Made by a program: the position numbers and the translations under genes
Origin: Oscillospiraceae bacterium
GTDB lineage: Bacteria > Bacillota > Clostridia > Oscillospirales > Oscillospiraceae
DNA: 64,000 nucleotides
NCBI GenBank assembly: GCA_015067615.1
Contig: SVMD01000009.1
Location: forward strand, 29,960-93,959
Reading direction: 5' to 3'
Shown here: positions 23,089 to 33,928 of the stretch, piece after piece
Position numbering within the stretch: position 1 is the first letter of the stretch
How the letters are laid out: each line of letters begins with the position of its first letter
Notes under the pieces: generated by a model
Databases searched by the model: none
Told to the model about the DNA's origin: nothing
Seen by the model: only the letters and a program-made list of their open reading frames with translations

Positions 23089-24246
23089 TTAGTCGAAGAA
23101 ATCCTTCAGATTGTCGAAAAACTTTTTGATCTTGGGGGTCTCGTTCTTTTCCAGGGTGGCATCCAGCTGACGCAGCAGGTCCTTCTGCTCCTTGGTCAGC
23201 CTGGTGGGGGTCTCCACCACCACGGTGAACCGGTGGTCGCCCCGGCGCCGGGGATTATTCACCTCGGGGATGCCCTTATCCCGGAGGACGAATTCCTTGC
23301 CGGTCTGGGTTCCCTCGGGGATGGTGAAGGGGACCTTGCCGTCCAGGGTGGGCACCTGGATCTCCGCGCCCAGAGCCGCCTGGGTGAAGGTGATGGGCAC
23401 CTCGCACAGAACGTCCATATACTCACGCTCAAAGATGGGGTGGCGCTTGATCAGGATTTCCACCAGCAGGTCGCCGTTGGGACCGCCGTTGGCGCCCACG
23501 CTGCCCTCGCCCCGGACCCGTACGCTCTGGCCCTCGTCGATGCCCGCGGGGATCTTGACCTTGACCTTGTTGGTCTTGCGGACCTTGCCCTTGCCCTTAC
23601 AGGTGTTGCAGGGGGTCTTGATGATCTTACCCCGGCCGGAACACTGGGGACAGGTGGTCTGGGTCTGCATCCGCATGCCCATCATATTCTGCATGACGGT
23701 GACCCGGCCGCTGCCCCGGCAGTTGGAGCAGGTCTCGATGACGCCGTCGGCGGAGCCGGAGCCGGAACAGTTGGGACAGTTCTCAATTCTGGGGGTGGAG
23801 ACCTCCTTCTCGCAGCCGAAGGCCGCCTCTTCGAAGGTCAGCTCCAGCCGGGACATGACGTTCTCGCCCCGGCGGGGTGCGTTCTGCTGGGCAGAGCTTC
23901 TTCCGCCGCCGCCGAATGCGCCGCCGAAGAGGTCGGAGAAAATGTCGCCGAAATCACCGAAGCCGCCGCCAAAACCGCCGCCGAAGGGATTGCCGCCCTG
24001 GCCGGCGCCGTAGTTGGGGTCCACACCGGCGAAGCCGAACTGGTCGTACCGGGCCTTCTTGTCGGCATCGGAGAGGACCTCATAGGCCTCGCCCACTTCC
24101 TTGAACTTTTCTTCCGCTTCCTTGTTGCCGGGGTTCCGGTCGGGATGGAATTCCATGGCCTTCTTCCGGTAGGCCTTCTTTATCTGTTCGGGGGTTGCAT
24201 TTTTGTCAACGCCCAGAACTTCGTAAAAATCGCGTTTATCTGCCAT
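23089..24246 (-). CDS. dnaJ: Chaperone DnaJ
   Basis: A 385-residue type I Hsp40 that delivers unfolded proteins to DnaK and stimulates its ATPase. The J domain (about 3-70) contains the essential HPD in [12 protein letters not shown], followed by a Gly/Phe-rich region (about 75-120). Four zinc-binding CxxCxGxG motifs follow: [24 protein letters not shown] and CNTCKGKG. The C-terminal substrate-binding domains close the protein. It is the last gene of the hrcA heat-shock operon, five bases after the flavin-binding-type gene. Confidence 0.97.
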   Translation of the reverse strand: MADKRDFYEVLGVDKNATPEQIKKAYRKKAMEFHPDRNPGNKEAEEKFKEVGEAYEVLSDADKKARYDQFGFAGVDPNYGAGQGGNPFGGGFGGGFGDFGDIFSDLFGGAFGGGGRSSAQQNAPRRGENVMSRLELTFEEAAFGCEKEVSTPRIENCPNCSGSGSADGVIETCSNCRGSGRVTVMQNMMGMRMQTQTTCPQCSGRGKIIKTPCNTCKGKGKVRKTNKVKVKIPAGIDEGQSVRVRGEGSVGANGGPNGDLLVEILIKRHPIFEREYMDVLCEVPITFTQAALGAEIQVPTLDGKVPFTIPEGTQTGKEFVLRDKGIPEVNNPRRRGDHRFTVVVETPTRLTKEQKDLLRQLDATLEKNETPKIKKFFDNLKDFFD

Positions 24247-24251
24247 TTTGC

Positions 24252-24746
24252 TTACCTCAAATTCTCGGGGATGGGCCGGTGCTTGGCGGTGTATTCCGAT
24301 ACATCCACCCGGATCACAGCCACCATACTCACCAGCCGCTCGTTAAAGGAGAAATCTCTCCCGGTCTGGGTCTTCATCAGGGCTGTCATGGCCGCCATTT
24401 TTTCCTCCACGTCCTCCACAATATGGGCTTCGCCCCGGGCCATGATGGAGGAGTAGCTCAGGCCGTACTGGCAGGGCTTCTCGCCCTCAAAGGGGGTCAG
24501 ATCGCAGTCCAGCTCAATGAACGCCCTGGGATTCATCCGGATCATGTCCAGCTTCTTTCCCTTAAGGCCGCTGTGCAGGTACAGTGTCAGCTTTCCGTCC
24601 TCCATAATATAGCCATAGTTCATGGGTACGATGTAGGGCTCATTGTCCACAGCCAGGCCAAGGCGCAGCACCTTGGCGGTATCCAGGATCGCCAGAATCT
24701 GCTGCTGATCGGTGATCTGTAATTCTCTTTTTGTCATTCCCTGCAT
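24252..24746 (-). CDS. Pyridoxamine 5'-phosphate oxidase-fold flavoprotein
   Basis: A 164-residue split-barrel protein of the PNPOx-like (NimA-type) family, which bind FMN, F420 or haem. The start reads [20 protein letters not shown], followed by the core [20 protein letters not shown] that forms the flavin-binding barrel and [19 protein letters not shown]. Homologues are often annotated as nitroimidazole-resistance or general stress flavoproteins; the activity here is unknown. It sits between dnaK and dnaJ, five bases from dnaJ, so it should be induced with the chaperones. GAGGAG precedes the first ATG at 24746. Confidence 0.88.
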   Translation of the reverse strand: MQGMTKRELQITDQQQILAILDTAKVLRLGLAVDNEPYIVPMNYGYIMEDGKLTLYLHSGLKGKKLDMIRMNPRAFIELDCDLTPFEGEKPCQYGLSYSSIMARGEAHIVEDVEEKMAAMTALMKTQTGRDFSFNERLVSMVAVIRVDVSEYTAKHRPIPENLR

Positions 24747-24769
24747 GGAGATTCTCCTCTTATATGGAA

Positions 24770-24946
24770 AATGATTGTATATACGTACAATGCAACGGCA
24801 TGAATGTAGGGGCGATCATCGATCGCCCGGCCGAGAAACGTTGCGTATTCGCATTAACTTCCGGCGAATACGTGACACTGTACCGCGCGGGCGATCAATG
24901 ATCGCCCCTACAATACCATCGGAAAATGGTACCGCAAACGATAATT
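24770..24946. repeat. Type B element between dnaK and the flavoprotein gene
   Basis: The arms GTAGGGGCGATCATCGATCG (24806) and CGATCAATGATCGCCCCTAC (ending 24911) are inverted around a centre with GTATTCGCATTAACTTCCGG. The right terminus AAACGATAATT is kept, while the left end is degraded. It is a close relative of the element at 35435-35579. It lies inside the heat-shock operon. Confidence 0.75.
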
Positions 24947-25007
24947 CTCATTGATTCCAGACAGTCCGAAAAGGGGCGGCGGTGCGCCGCCCCTTAAGGC
25001 TTATCTA

Positions 25008-26828
<1,821 letters not shown>

Positions 26829-26868
26829 AATAAATTTCCTCCTGTATATTAACTAAAGTTTTTACGAA

Positions 26869-26947
26869 ATTAAAAATTACAAATTCAAAATTACAAATTG
26901 ATGTATCCCTGCGGGATAATTTATAATTTGTAATTTGTAATTATGAA
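26869..26947. repeat. AT-rich ATTACAAATT palindrome between grpE and dnaK
   Basis: AAAAATTACAAATT and AAAATTACAAATTG on one side pair with AATTTGTAATTTGTAATTAT on the other around GATGTATCCCTGCGGGATAA. The element begins directly at the grpE stop codon and ends close to the dnaK ribosome-binding site. A relative lies at 44521-44596. Its base composition is unlike the GC-rich surroundings. Confidence 0.8.
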
Positions 26948-27457
26948 TTAGTTGGCCACCTGGACCATGGCAAACCGCACAACCTTCTCGCCAATCTTGA
27001 AGCCCTTCTGGAAGACCTGTGCAATCACATTTTCGCCCAGGTTTTCGTCGTCGATGTGCATCACGGCGTTGTGCAGGTTGGGGTCGAATTCGTCGCCCAC
27101 ATTGCCGAAGACCTCCACGCCCAGGATGCCGAAAATCTTCAGCAGCTCGTTCATGGTCAGCTCCACGCCCTTCTTGTAGGCGGCGTCGGCGGTTTCCTGG
27201 TTCAGGGCCCGCTCTAAGTTGTCGTAGATGGGAAGCATCTTGGCTACCGCATCGGCCTTGCCGTTGCCATAGCTGGCTTCCTTTTCCTTGATGGTGCGCT
27301 TGCGGAAGTTGTCGAACTCGGCGGCCACTCTCAGGTGGGCGTCCCGCTCTAAATTGTATTTTTCCTCCCAGGGGTTTACCTCGGGGGTCTCGGTGACCTC
27401 TTCGGCGACCTCCTCAACGGGGGTTTCTTCGTTCAGTTCTTTTTCGATTTCTGCCAC
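26948..27457 (-). CDS. grpE: Nucleotide exchange factor GrpE
   Basis: A 169-residue DnaK exchange factor. An acidic N-terminus (VAEIEKELNEETPVEEVAEE) leads into the long dimerisation helix with AAEFDNFRKRT at about residues 50-60. The C-terminal beta domain contains DEFDPNLHNAV and ends KVVRFAMVQVAN. The start is a GTG at 27457 preceded by AGGAGGAAGATCAA; an ATG further upstream belongs to the type B repeat and is rejected. The stop codon touches the AT-rich repeat. Confidence 0.93.
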   Translation of the reverse strand: MAEIEKELNEETPVEEVAEEVTETPEVNPWEEKYNLERDAHLRVAAEFDNFRKRTIKEKEASYGNGKADAVAKMLPIYDNLERALNQETADAAYKKGVELTMNELLKIFGILGVEVFGNVGDEFDPNLHNAVMHIDDENLGENVIAQVFQKGFKIGEKVVRFAMVQVAN

Positions 27458-27484
27458 TTGATCTTCCTCCTGGCATATTTTACT

Positions 27485-27557
27485 GTAGGGCGGGGGCTTG
27501 CCCCCGCCGTTTCCGGCGTTTCTGGTTATCGGCGGCGGGGGCAAGCCCCCGCCCTAC
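27485..27557. repeat. Short type B palindrome between hrcA and grpE
   Basis: GTAGGGCGGGGGCTTGCCCC and its inverted partner are separated by only about 25 bases, giving a near-continuous hairpin. The AAATTATCGTTTA ends are absent. It fills almost the entire gap between hrcA and grpE. Confidence 0.78.
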
Positions 27558-27561
27558 ATTT

Positions 27562-28620
27562 TTATTTTTCTTCGGGAGCAGGCAATTGGGGCTGCTCGGG
27601 CTTGGCGAACATCTTGCTCAGGCTCTCAGCAAAATAGCTTAAGCGGGCGGTGACTTTGGCGTAGTCCATCCGGGTGGGACCCACCACGCCGATCATACCC
27701 TGCAGGCCGTCGCCGATGTCAAACTTGGTCATGACGACGGAGGTATCCTTCAGCTCGGAAGCCACATTTTCAGGGCCAACCAGGACCTTGGTGCCGTTCT
27801 CATTCTGCATCACCGCAGGCAGACCGCTTAAGCCCTCGGGATCCAGGGTGGTCATGACCTTCTGGGCTTTGCCCACATCCTGATATTCGGGAAGTCCCAG
27901 GAGCCGGGAGTGTCCCGCCACAGCCATGTTGGTGCTGCTGCTCCGGCGGAGGGTGTCGGCGGTGAAGTCCACGATCACCGGCACCAGTGCCGCTGCGCTG
28001 CCTGCGGCAGCCATGACCTTTTCCAGCAGCTCCGGGGTGAACTCCTCGGCGGAAAGGCCGGTCATGGTGGCGTTCAGCACGGCAGACAGGACCTTCAGCT
28101 CCGTTTCGTCCACATGGACCGGCAGCTTGATGAGTTTGTTGACCACTTCGTCGTTGGTTAACATAATCACAAGGATAATGCTTCCGCTTCCCGCGAAGAT
28201 CAGGTCGAACCGCTTCACGGCGGCGCCGCTGGCTCTGGAGGTGACGGAGATGGCGGGCAGGTCCGTAGCCTGGGAAACAAGCCGGGCAACCTTTTCCATC
28301 ATCTTGTCCATCCGCTGCATCTTTTCCTCGATGGCAGTATTGATGGATTTTGTCTCATCCATGCTCAGCCGGTAGTCGGCCATCAGCTCATCCACATACA
28401 GCCGGTAGCCCGCGGCGGAGGGAATCCGTCCGGCGGAGGTGTGGGGCTGCTCCAGGTAGCCCATGGCAGTTAAGTCAGCCATTTCGTTGCGGATGGTGGC
28501 GGAGGAGTATTTCATGTCCGGCAGCTCGGTGATGGCCTTGGAGCCCACCGGTTCGGCAGTGCGGATATACAGGTCCACGACGGAGCGCAGCACCTTCTTT
28601 TTCCGTTCGGTCAGTTCCAC
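27562..28620 (-). CDS. hrcA: Heat-inducible transcription repressor HrcA
   Basis: A 352-residue repressor of class I heat-shock genes. An N-terminal winged helix (about 1-75: ELTERKKKVLRSVVDLYI through GYLEQPHTSAGRIPSAAGYR) binds CIRCE; the GAF-like dimerisation domain follows. The preferred start is GTG at 28620 with AAAGGAGGAG upstream; an ATG nine codons earlier would overlap the CIRCE element. It is the first gene of hrcA-grpE-dnaK-flavoprotein-dnaJ and represses its own operon. Confidence 0.95.
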   Translation of the reverse strand: MELTERKKKVLRSVVDLYIRTAEPVGSKAITELPDMKYSSATIRNEMADLTAMGYLEQPHTSAGRIPSAAGYRLYVDELMADYRLSMDETKSINTAIEEKMQRMDKMMEKVARLVSQATDLPAISVTSRASGAAVKRFDLIFAGSGSIILVIMLTNDEVVNKLIKLPVHVDETELKVLSAVLNATMTGLSAEEFTPELLEKVMAAAGSAAALVPVIVDFTADTLRRSSSTNMAVAGHSRLLGLPEYQDVGKAQKVMTTLDPEGLSGLPAVMQNENGTKVLVGPENVASELKDTSVVMTKFDIGDGLQGMIGVVGPTRMDYAKVTARLSYFAESLSKMFAKPEQPQLPAPEEK

Positions 28621-28636
28621 TTGACTCCTCCTTTCA

Positions 28637-28663
28637 TTAGCACTCAATCTCTCTGAGTGCTAA
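28637..28663 (-). promoter_or_regulatory. CIRCE operator
   Basis: TTAGCACTC and GAGTGCTAA are a perfect inverted repeat separated by nine bases, the exact HrcA consensus. A lone half-site GAGTGCTAA at 28679-28687 lies between the promoter hexamers. The operator lies five bases downstream of the -10 element. Confidence 0.97.
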
Positions 28664-28667
28664 GCAA

Positions 28668-28696
28668 ACTATACCAGAGAGTGCTAAAAAAGTCAA
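28668..28696 (-). promoter_or_regulatory. Promoter of the hrcA operon
   Basis: TTGACT (28696-28691) and TATAGT (28673-28668) on the minus strand are 17 bases apart, immediately upstream of the CIRCE operator. Confidence 0.88.
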
Positions 28697-28757
28697 TGGG
28701 TACTTTTTGAATTATTCTTTAACATTTTGTCGGGATTATGGGGAGACAGTTGGTGCG

Positions 28758-28961
28758 GTAAATTATCGTTTAGCTTACGAATTCCATACGCCCTTGTAGG
28801 GCGGGCTCATGAGCCCGCCGACCAGCTTACGGGACTGCCCTGCTGAAGTCGGTGCTTAAACTGAGATTACTACATATATTTGACCGCTCAAGCAAATTGG
28901 TGCTTCGGCGGGGTCATGACCCCGCCCTACGAAATGGTGCTGCTATAAAAGATAATTTATC
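28758..28961. repeat. Type B palindromic element
   Basis: The termini GTAAATTATCGTTTAGC and AAGATAATTTATC enclose GTAGGGCGGGCTCATGAGCC and GGCGGGGTCATGACCCCGCC. The centre GGTGCTTAAACTGAG..GGTGCTTC is related to the element at 17174-17350. With the heat-shock promoter and a terminator it accounts for the whole 388-base gap. Confidence 0.8.
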
Positions 28962-28970
28962 ACAGCACAG

Positions 28971-28998
28971 AAAAAACCCGCCCTGTTCGGGCGGGTTT
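28971..28998 (-). terminator. Terminator after the DUF4015-like gene
   Basis: AACCCGCCC and GGGCGGGTT pair around TGTTC; AAAAAA at 28971-28976 gives the U run on the minus strand. Confidence 0.92.
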
Positions 28999-29008
28999 CA
29001 TTCTGTTT

Positions 29009-30043
29009 TTACTCCGTATCCAACAGGTCCAGGGTCCGCAGAACACCGTATTTGTCATAGCGGGTGTCGTTGCTGTCCGCAACGAACACCAGCCGGATCT
29101 CGGGTTCGGTGAAGGTGACCTTGGCTGCGGTCATCTCCGCATCCCGGGCGGGGATATTGCTCAGGTACATCCGGCAGCGGCCCTCGGGCAGGGGGAAGGC
29201 GGCGTCGCTGACATTGAAGGACAGGGTAAAGGAATTGGCCGTGACGCTGCTTAAGAGCTTCGTGGCAGCCTCCGCCAGGTCCGCGGCGGCATCGCCGGTA
29301 TAGTTGACCTTATTGGCGGTGGGGACCCAGAATTCATCCAGCACCACCTCGTCAAAGCCCAGACCCCGCAGCTCCAGAATAATGGAGGTGAGCCAGCCTA
29401 AGGTGGCAGAATCCTTGGGCTTCAGCCAGTAGCAGCCCTCGCTGTCCATCCACAGGGCGCCACCGCCACCGGTGAAGGGGATACCGCTGCTCACATGGTT
29501 CAGGCCAAAGCAGTAGTCCTGGAAGGCCGGGATCCGGGCGATGAGATAGAGGTTTTTCTGGTTCATCAGCTCGATGAGCTCGTCAATGGCGGTTACATTG
29601 ACGCTCTGGGAGATCACCGCCTCACCCAGCTGGGAGGAATAGTAGAAGGAGCCGTAGCCGCCCTTCACATCGATCATCACCGGGGTGTTGGTGGGCAGGC
29701 CCGCCACCTTTTCCTTGACATTGTCAAAGTCGTTTTTCAGCAGGTCATAGGTGATGTAGTAGCCGGACATCTGCAGCAGGTCCGTGCTGGTATTCACGGC
29801 GTTGTCGCCTTCATTATAGTGGATCTCCGGACCCTCGCCGGCCACCGGGGGCAGGGCCACCTCGCCCACAGGAAGCTGGGCGGACAGTTCAAAATCGATG
29901 GTAGCGCCGTCTTCCGTATAGATAATGTAGCGCTCCACCCAGATCACCCAGCACAGCCAGGCGAAAGCGCCGAAGATCAGCAGCGCCAGGGCCAGGGTGC
30001 CCAGCCGCTGGAGGCGGCGCCGGGTGCGATAAGGAATAGCCAT
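29009..30043 (-). CDS. DUF4015-like putative glycoside hydrolase, membrane-anchored
   Basis: A 344-residue protein with a basic N-terminus (RTRRRLQRL) and one signal-anchor helix at about 15-33, so the rest lies outside the membrane. The barrel-like region contains GYYITYDLLKNDFDNV, VMIDVKGGYGSF, LYLIARIPAFQD and LGFDEVVLDEFWVPT, the pattern of the DUF4015 putative glycosyl-hydrolase domain. The acidic pair in VVLDEFW is the likely active-site region. Activity has not been shown for the family as far as I know. It follows prmA after 17 bases and is probably co-transcribed with it. Confidence 0.75.
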   Translation of the reverse strand: MAIPYRTRRRLQRLGTLALALLIFGAFAWLCWVIWVERYIIYTEDGATIDFELSAQLPVGEVALPPVAGEGPEIHYNEGDNAVNTSTDLLQMSGYYITYDLLKNDFDNVKEKVAGLPTNTPVMIDVKGGYGSFYYSSQLGEAVISQSVNVTAIDELIELMNQKNLYLIARIPAFQDYCFGLNHVSSGIPFTGGGGALWMDSEGCYWLKPKDSATLGWLTSIILELRGLGFDEVVLDEFWVPTANKVNYTGDAAADLAEAATKLLSSVTANSFTLSFNVSDAAFPLPEGRCRMYLSNIPARDAEMTAAKVTFTEPEIRLVFVADSNDTRYDKYGVLRTLDLLDTE

Positions 30044-30060
30044 ATTGTTCTCCTTCTAAA

Positions 30061-30993
30061 TTACTTTTTGGCGGTGACGCAGCGCCAGTCTTCCTTTTCC
30101 CGGACGGAAGTGACAGTAAGACCGGCGGTGCGAAGAGCTGTCAGTACATCCTCCAGACGGGTGTCCAGGATACCGGAGCAGATCAGGCTGCTCTTTTCGG
30201 TGAGGAACTCCGGCAGGATGGGGCTCAGACCGATGATCACGTCCGCCACGATGTTCACCAGCACCAGGTCGTATTCACCGGCGGCCAGCTCTTCCATCAG
30301 CGCCTTGTCCTCGGTGACGTTGCCGGTGAGGGCGGTGAATTCCGGTGCAGCGAAGCCATTGTAGGCGGCATTTTCCCGGGCAATTCCCTCGGCCTTGGGG
30401 TCGATGTCCACGCCGATGGCGCTGCCTGCACCCAGACGCAGGGCAACCAGAGATAGGATGCCGCTGCCGCTGCCCAAATCCAGGCACTTAGCCCCGGGCT
30501 GTACCATTTCCTCCATGGCCTCCATAACCATCTGGGTGGAGGGATGGGCGCCGGTGCCGAAGGTCAGGCCGGGGTCCAGCACCACCGGAGTCCGGCTGCC
30601 TTCATAGCTGTCCGTGAGCCAGTAGGGCAGGACCACAAGGCTTTTTCCCACCTCCTGGGGCGGGTAGTTATCCTTCCAGCTCTCCTCCCAGTCCACCTCC
30701 GGCATGGGTTCTGCCTTCATGGTAAGATTCAGGTACTTTACCCGGTTTTCCAGCCGGGAAAGGGCAGCCTCGTCGGTGTCCTCCAGATAAATTTTGATCC
30801 GGGAGAGGCCCTGAAGCTTCTCCTGAAATTCTTCGTCGATGTAATCCCAGTATTCCCGGTTCTGTTCCAGGAAAGTCTCAAATTCCTCCTGATCCTCGAT
30901 GACCAGGTCCGCAAAGCCCGCGGCGGTGAGATTGGTCACCACGGAATCGATCTTTTCGGAAACGGTATCAATGGTGATTTCCAGCCAAGCCAT
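30061..30993 (-). CDS. prmA: Ribosomal protein L11 methyltransferase
   Basis: A 310-residue S-adenosylmethionine-dependent enzyme that methylates lysines and the N-terminus of ribosomal protein L11. The N-terminal substrate-recognition domain (about 1-110) is followed by LDPGLTFGTGAHPST, the SAM motif CLDLGSGSGILSLVALRLGA and the PrmA-type catalytic NIVADVI. The start MAWLEITIDT at 30993 follows AAGGAGGATTTTCC; the extra upstream residues of the open frame come from the repeat and are rejected. Confidence 0.95.
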   Translation of the reverse strand: MAWLEITIDTVSEKIDSVVTNLTAAGFADLVIEDQEEFETFLEQNREYWDYIDEEFQEKLQGLSRIKIYLEDTDEAALSRLENRVKYLNLTMKAEPMPEVDWEESWKDNYPPQEVGKSLVVLPYWLTDSYEGSRTPVVLDPGLTFGTGAHPSTQMVMEAMEEMVQPGAKCLDLGSGSGILSLVALRLGAGSAIGVDIDPKAEGIARENAAYNGFAAPEFTALTGNVTEDKALMEELAAGEYDLVLVNIVADVIIGLSPILPEFLTEKSSLICSGILDTRLEDVLTALRTAGLTVTSVREKEDWRCVTAKK

Positions 30994-31029
30994 GGAAAAT
31001 CCTCCTTGTGCAGTGCCGATATTTACTCC

Positions 31030-31058
31030 ATTGTACCGCAAAGAAGGGAAAATGACAA
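31030..31058 (-). promoter_or_regulatory. Promoter for prmA
   Basis: TTGTCA (31058-31053) and TACAAT (31035-31030) on the minus strand are 17 bases apart and 37 bases before the start codon. Confidence 0.7.
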
Positions 31059-31142
31059 CCGAAAAAGTCTTAAATTTTTGTGTACCACTTCCTATTTTGC
31101 CGCGGATGGTATATAATAGCGGATACATGATGTTTTGGACAG

Positions 31143-31356
31143 ATAAATTATCGTTTAGCGGCCAGTGGCCGCTGACAATTCGAGTCTGAGCCCTGGCAGT
31201 AATCGTTACGCCATTGGGCTCACCCGGTTCGATACAACTCAATAATTGAGCTATTTTTGAACATGTAGCGTTACCGAGCGGGTCAGGGAAATAAAGATTA
31301 CTGACGCACCAGGCACGCATTATCCGCGGGCATTGCCCGCTAAACGATAATTTATC
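31143..31356. repeat. Type C palindromic element with family termini but a different core
   Basis: The ends TAAATTATCGTTTAGC and GCTAAACGATAATTTA are a perfect inverted repeat. Directly inside are GCGGCCAGTGGCCGC on the left and GCGGGCATTGCCCGC on the right, two hairpins unlike types A or B. The centre of about 145 bases has further short palindromes (CTCAATAATTGAG) and no supported reading frame. It fills most of the 383-base divergent gap between prmA and the first M16 gene. Confidence 0.78.
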
Positions 31357-31376
31357 TTCCCCCAAGGAGAGAACCT

Positions 31377-32642
31377 ATGATTGAAACCACTGAAATCCTC
31401 CCCGGCGTGAAGCTGCGCTGCTTCCGGGACACCCGGTTCAAGCAGGGCAGGCTGATTTTCCAGTTTGTCCGGGCCATGGAAGAAAAAGAGGCCGCCTTCA
31501 ACGCCCTGCTGCCGGATGTGATGCTCCGGGCAACGGAGGACCACCCGGATATGCGCGCCATCAGCCAGCACTTAGACTCCCTCTACGGCGTGGCCACCGG
31601 TGCCCTGGTCCGCCGGGTGGGCGATTACCAGACCGCAGGCTTCGGCTTTTCCTTCCTGGACGACCGGTTCGCCCTGGCAGGGGAATCGGTGCTGGCCGGG
31701 GTCCTGTCCTTCCTGGAGGAGCTGCTGACCCGGCCCCTGATCCTGGACGGGGGCTTCCACCCGGAGGTGGTGGAGGGCGAGAAGCGCAACCTCATCGCCA
31801 CCATTGAATCGGAGCTGAACAACAAGGCCGCCTACTCCATGGGCCGTCTCCTGCGGTCCATGTGCCGGGGGGATACCTTCGGCCTGCCCCGGCTGGGCGA
31901 GAAGGCGGATGTAGCCGCCATTACCCCCCAGGCCCTGTATGACCATTACCAGCGGATCCGCCGGGAGAGCCCCATTGAAATTTTCTATGTGGGCAGCGCG
32001 TCCATGGAGGCCATTGCGGACCTGATCCGGCCCATTGTGGGCTCCTGGCAGCGAAATCCCGTTATTCTGCCCCCTCAGACCGGTTTCACACCTGTTGAGG
32101 GCGCCGACCTGACGGAGACCATGGACATTGCCCAGGGCAAGCTCTCCATGGGCTTCACCACCCCCATCACCAACCGGGACCCGGAATTTCCCGCCATGCA
32201 GGTACTGAACACCCTCTTCGGCGCGGGCATGACATCCAAGCTCTTCCTGAACGTCCGGGAGAAGCTTTCCCTGTGCTACAGCGTAGGTTCCTCCTACTAC
32301 GGCACCAAGGGCATCATGACCGTGTCCGCCGGCATTGATTTTGACCGGGAGGAACAGACCCGGCAGGAGATCCTGCGTCAGCTGCAGCTGTGCCGGGAGG
32401 GCCAGATCAGCCACGAGGAGCTGTCTGCCGCCAAGGCCGCCCTCTGTTCCAGCCTCCGGTCCACCCATGACACCCCTGCCGCCATTGAAGGCTACTATTC
32501 CACCGCCGCCCTGTCCGGCATGGGCCTGACCCCGGCGCGGTACATGGAGGAAGTCAGGAGTCTGACCCTTGACCAGGTGGTGGCCGCCGCCAACACCGTT
32601 ACCTACCATTCCAGCCATTTTCTGAAGGGGGACAACCAATGA
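31377..32642 (+). CDS. M16 peptidase-like protein without the zinc motif (YfmF-like)
   Basis: A 421-residue protein of the insulinase-like M16 fold. The inverted zinc motif HxxEH expected near residue 45 is absent; the segment reads FNALLPDVMLRATEDHPDMR, so it is the non-catalytic member of a pair. The second half has NTLFGAGMTSKLFLNVREKL and LCYSVGSSYYG, the normal M16 C-terminal signature. In Bacillus the equivalent pair is YfmF/YfmH. It overlaps the next, catalytic gene by four bases (ATGA), so the two are probably co-translated and form a heterodimer. Confidence 0.9.
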   Translation: MIETTEILPGVKLRCFRDTRFKQGRLIFQFVRAMEEKEAAFNALLPDVMLRATEDHPDMRAISQHLDSLYGVATGALVRRVGDYQTAGFGFSFLDDRFALAGESVLAGVLSFLEELLTRPLILDGGFHPEVVEGEKRNLIATIESELNNKAAYSMGRLLRSMCRGDTFGLPRLGEKADVAAITPQALYDHYQRIRRESPIEIFYVGSASMEAIADLIRPIVGSWQRNPVILPPQTGFTPVEGADLTETMDIAQGKLSMGFTTPITNRDPEFPAMQVLNTLFGAGMTSKLFLNVREKLSLCYSVGSSYYGTKGIMTVSAGIDFDREEQTRQEILRQLQLCREGQISHEELSAAKAALCSSLRSTHDTPAAIEGYYSTAALSGMGLTPARYMEEVRSLTLDQVVAAANTVTYHSSHFLKGDNQ

Positions 32643-33928
32643 TCAAAACCCAATACCCCAAGCTGGATGAAGTTCTCTTCCGTAAAACCCTTTCCAACGG
32701 CCTGGATGTGATCGTGCTGCCGAGATCGGGCTTTTCCCGGAAGATCGCCTATTTCGTCACGGATTTCGGCTCCATTCACACGGATTTTACCTTTGCGGGC
32801 AAGCTCTGGCAGACCCCGGCAGGCATTGCCCATTTCCTGGAACACAAGATGTTCGACATGCCCGGGGACCGGGATGTGTCCGCGGAATTTGCCGCCTGGG
32901 GCGCAAACACCAACGCCTTCACCAGCTACGACATGACCGCCTACTACTTCTCCTGCACGGAGCATTTTGACGACTGCCTGCGGCTTCTGCTGGAATTCGT
33001 CTCCACCCCTTATTTTACGGAGGAAAGCGTTCAGAAGGAGCTGGGCATCATCGACCAGGAGATCGGCATGAACGAGGACGCTCCGGACAGCAGGCTCTAC
33101 GACAATCTGATGGCCGGAGCCTACACCGCCCATCCCATTCGGGTGCCCATCTTAGGCAGCCGGGAGTCCATCCGGCAGATCACCCCGGAAATTCTCCATA
33201 CCTGCCACCGGGCCTTCTACACCCCCGGAAACATGCTGCTGTGCGTGGTGGGCGACGTGGATCCGGAGTCCGTGGAAGCCATCGCCCTGGAGGTGCTGGG
33301 CAATGAAACCAGGGAGGTAGGCCAAAAAATCCGGAGCTGGGACGAGCCCCTGGCATCCCCCACAGAAAATGTGGAAACCCGGATGGAAGTGGCCATGCCC
33401 ATGTTCAGCCTCATGTTCAAGTGCGACCCGGTGGACCGGGGCGAGAAGGGCATCCGCCGGGAGATCATTGCGGAAATGGCCTGCGAGGCCCTTTTCGGCG
33501 AGTCCAGCCAGCTGTACCAGCAGCTCTATGAGGATGGCATCATCGATACCTCCTTCGGCGGCGGCTTTGAGGTCATCGACGGCTGCGCCATGCTGATGCT
33601 CTCCGGTGACAGCAATTTCCCGGAGACCATCCGGGAGGCGGTGCTGGCCCAGGCGGAAACAATCGCCCGGGAGGGCGTCAGCGACACGGACTTTGCCCGG
33701 ATGCTCCGGTGTGCCCTGGGCAGCCGGATCAAGGGTTTGGACAGCTTCGACTCCACCTGCTTCCGGCTCTGCGCCTACCACCTGTCGGATTTCGACTATT
33801 TTGACTTCCCCCGGATCTACGAAAGCATCCGCCCGGAGGAATTGCAGGCCTTCCTGGCAGAGACCATCCGCCGGGAGAACAGCTGCCTGTCCGTTATCTA
33901 CCCCACCTGTCAGGAGGAACAGCCATGA
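32639..33928 (+). CDS. M16 zinc peptidase (YfmH-like)
   Basis: A 429-residue catalytic M16 peptidase. The inverted zinc motif HFLEH is present at about residues 64-68 in GIAHFLEHKMFDMPGDRDVS, and the second zinc ligand is in the downstream ELGIIDQEIGMNEDAPD segment. N A F T S Y D M T A Y Y F S is the usual M16 strand after the motif. It overlaps the preceding inactive paralogue and the following lgt by four bases each. Peptide substrates are unknown; the family degrades short peptides in a closed chamber. Confidence 0.93.
   Translation: MIKTQYPKLDEVLFRKTLSNGLDVIVLPRSGFSRKIAYFVTDFGSIHTDFTFAGKLWQTPAGIAHFLEHKMFDMPGDRDVSAEFAAWGANTNAFTSYDMTAYYFSCTEHFDDCLRLLLEFVSTPYFTEESVQKELGIIDQEIGMNEDAPDSRLYDNLMAGAYTAHPIRVPILGSRESIRQITPEILHTCHRAFYTPGNMLLCVVGDVDPESVEAIALEVLGNETREVGQKIRSWDEPLASPTENVETRMEVAMPMFSLMFKCDPVDRGEKGIRREIIAEMACEALFGESSQLYQQLYEDGIIDTSFGGGFEVIDGCAMLMLSGDSNFPETIREAVLAQAETIAREGVSDTDFARMLRCALGSRIKGLDSFDSTCFRLCAYHLSDFDYFDFPRIYESIRPEELQAFLAETIRRENSCLSVIYPTCQEEQP

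Noticed and set aside
27458..27544. An ATG start for GrpE 29 codons upstream
   Set aside because: The extra residues (MPPPPITRNAGNGGGKPPPY) are translated from the type B repeat. The GTG at 27457 has a good AGGAGG site and gives a normal GrpE.
30994..31365. A longer PrmA N-terminus
   Set aside because: The extension crosses the prmA promoter and the type C repeat. MAWLEITIDT at 30993 has a strong ribosome-binding site and matches the family start.
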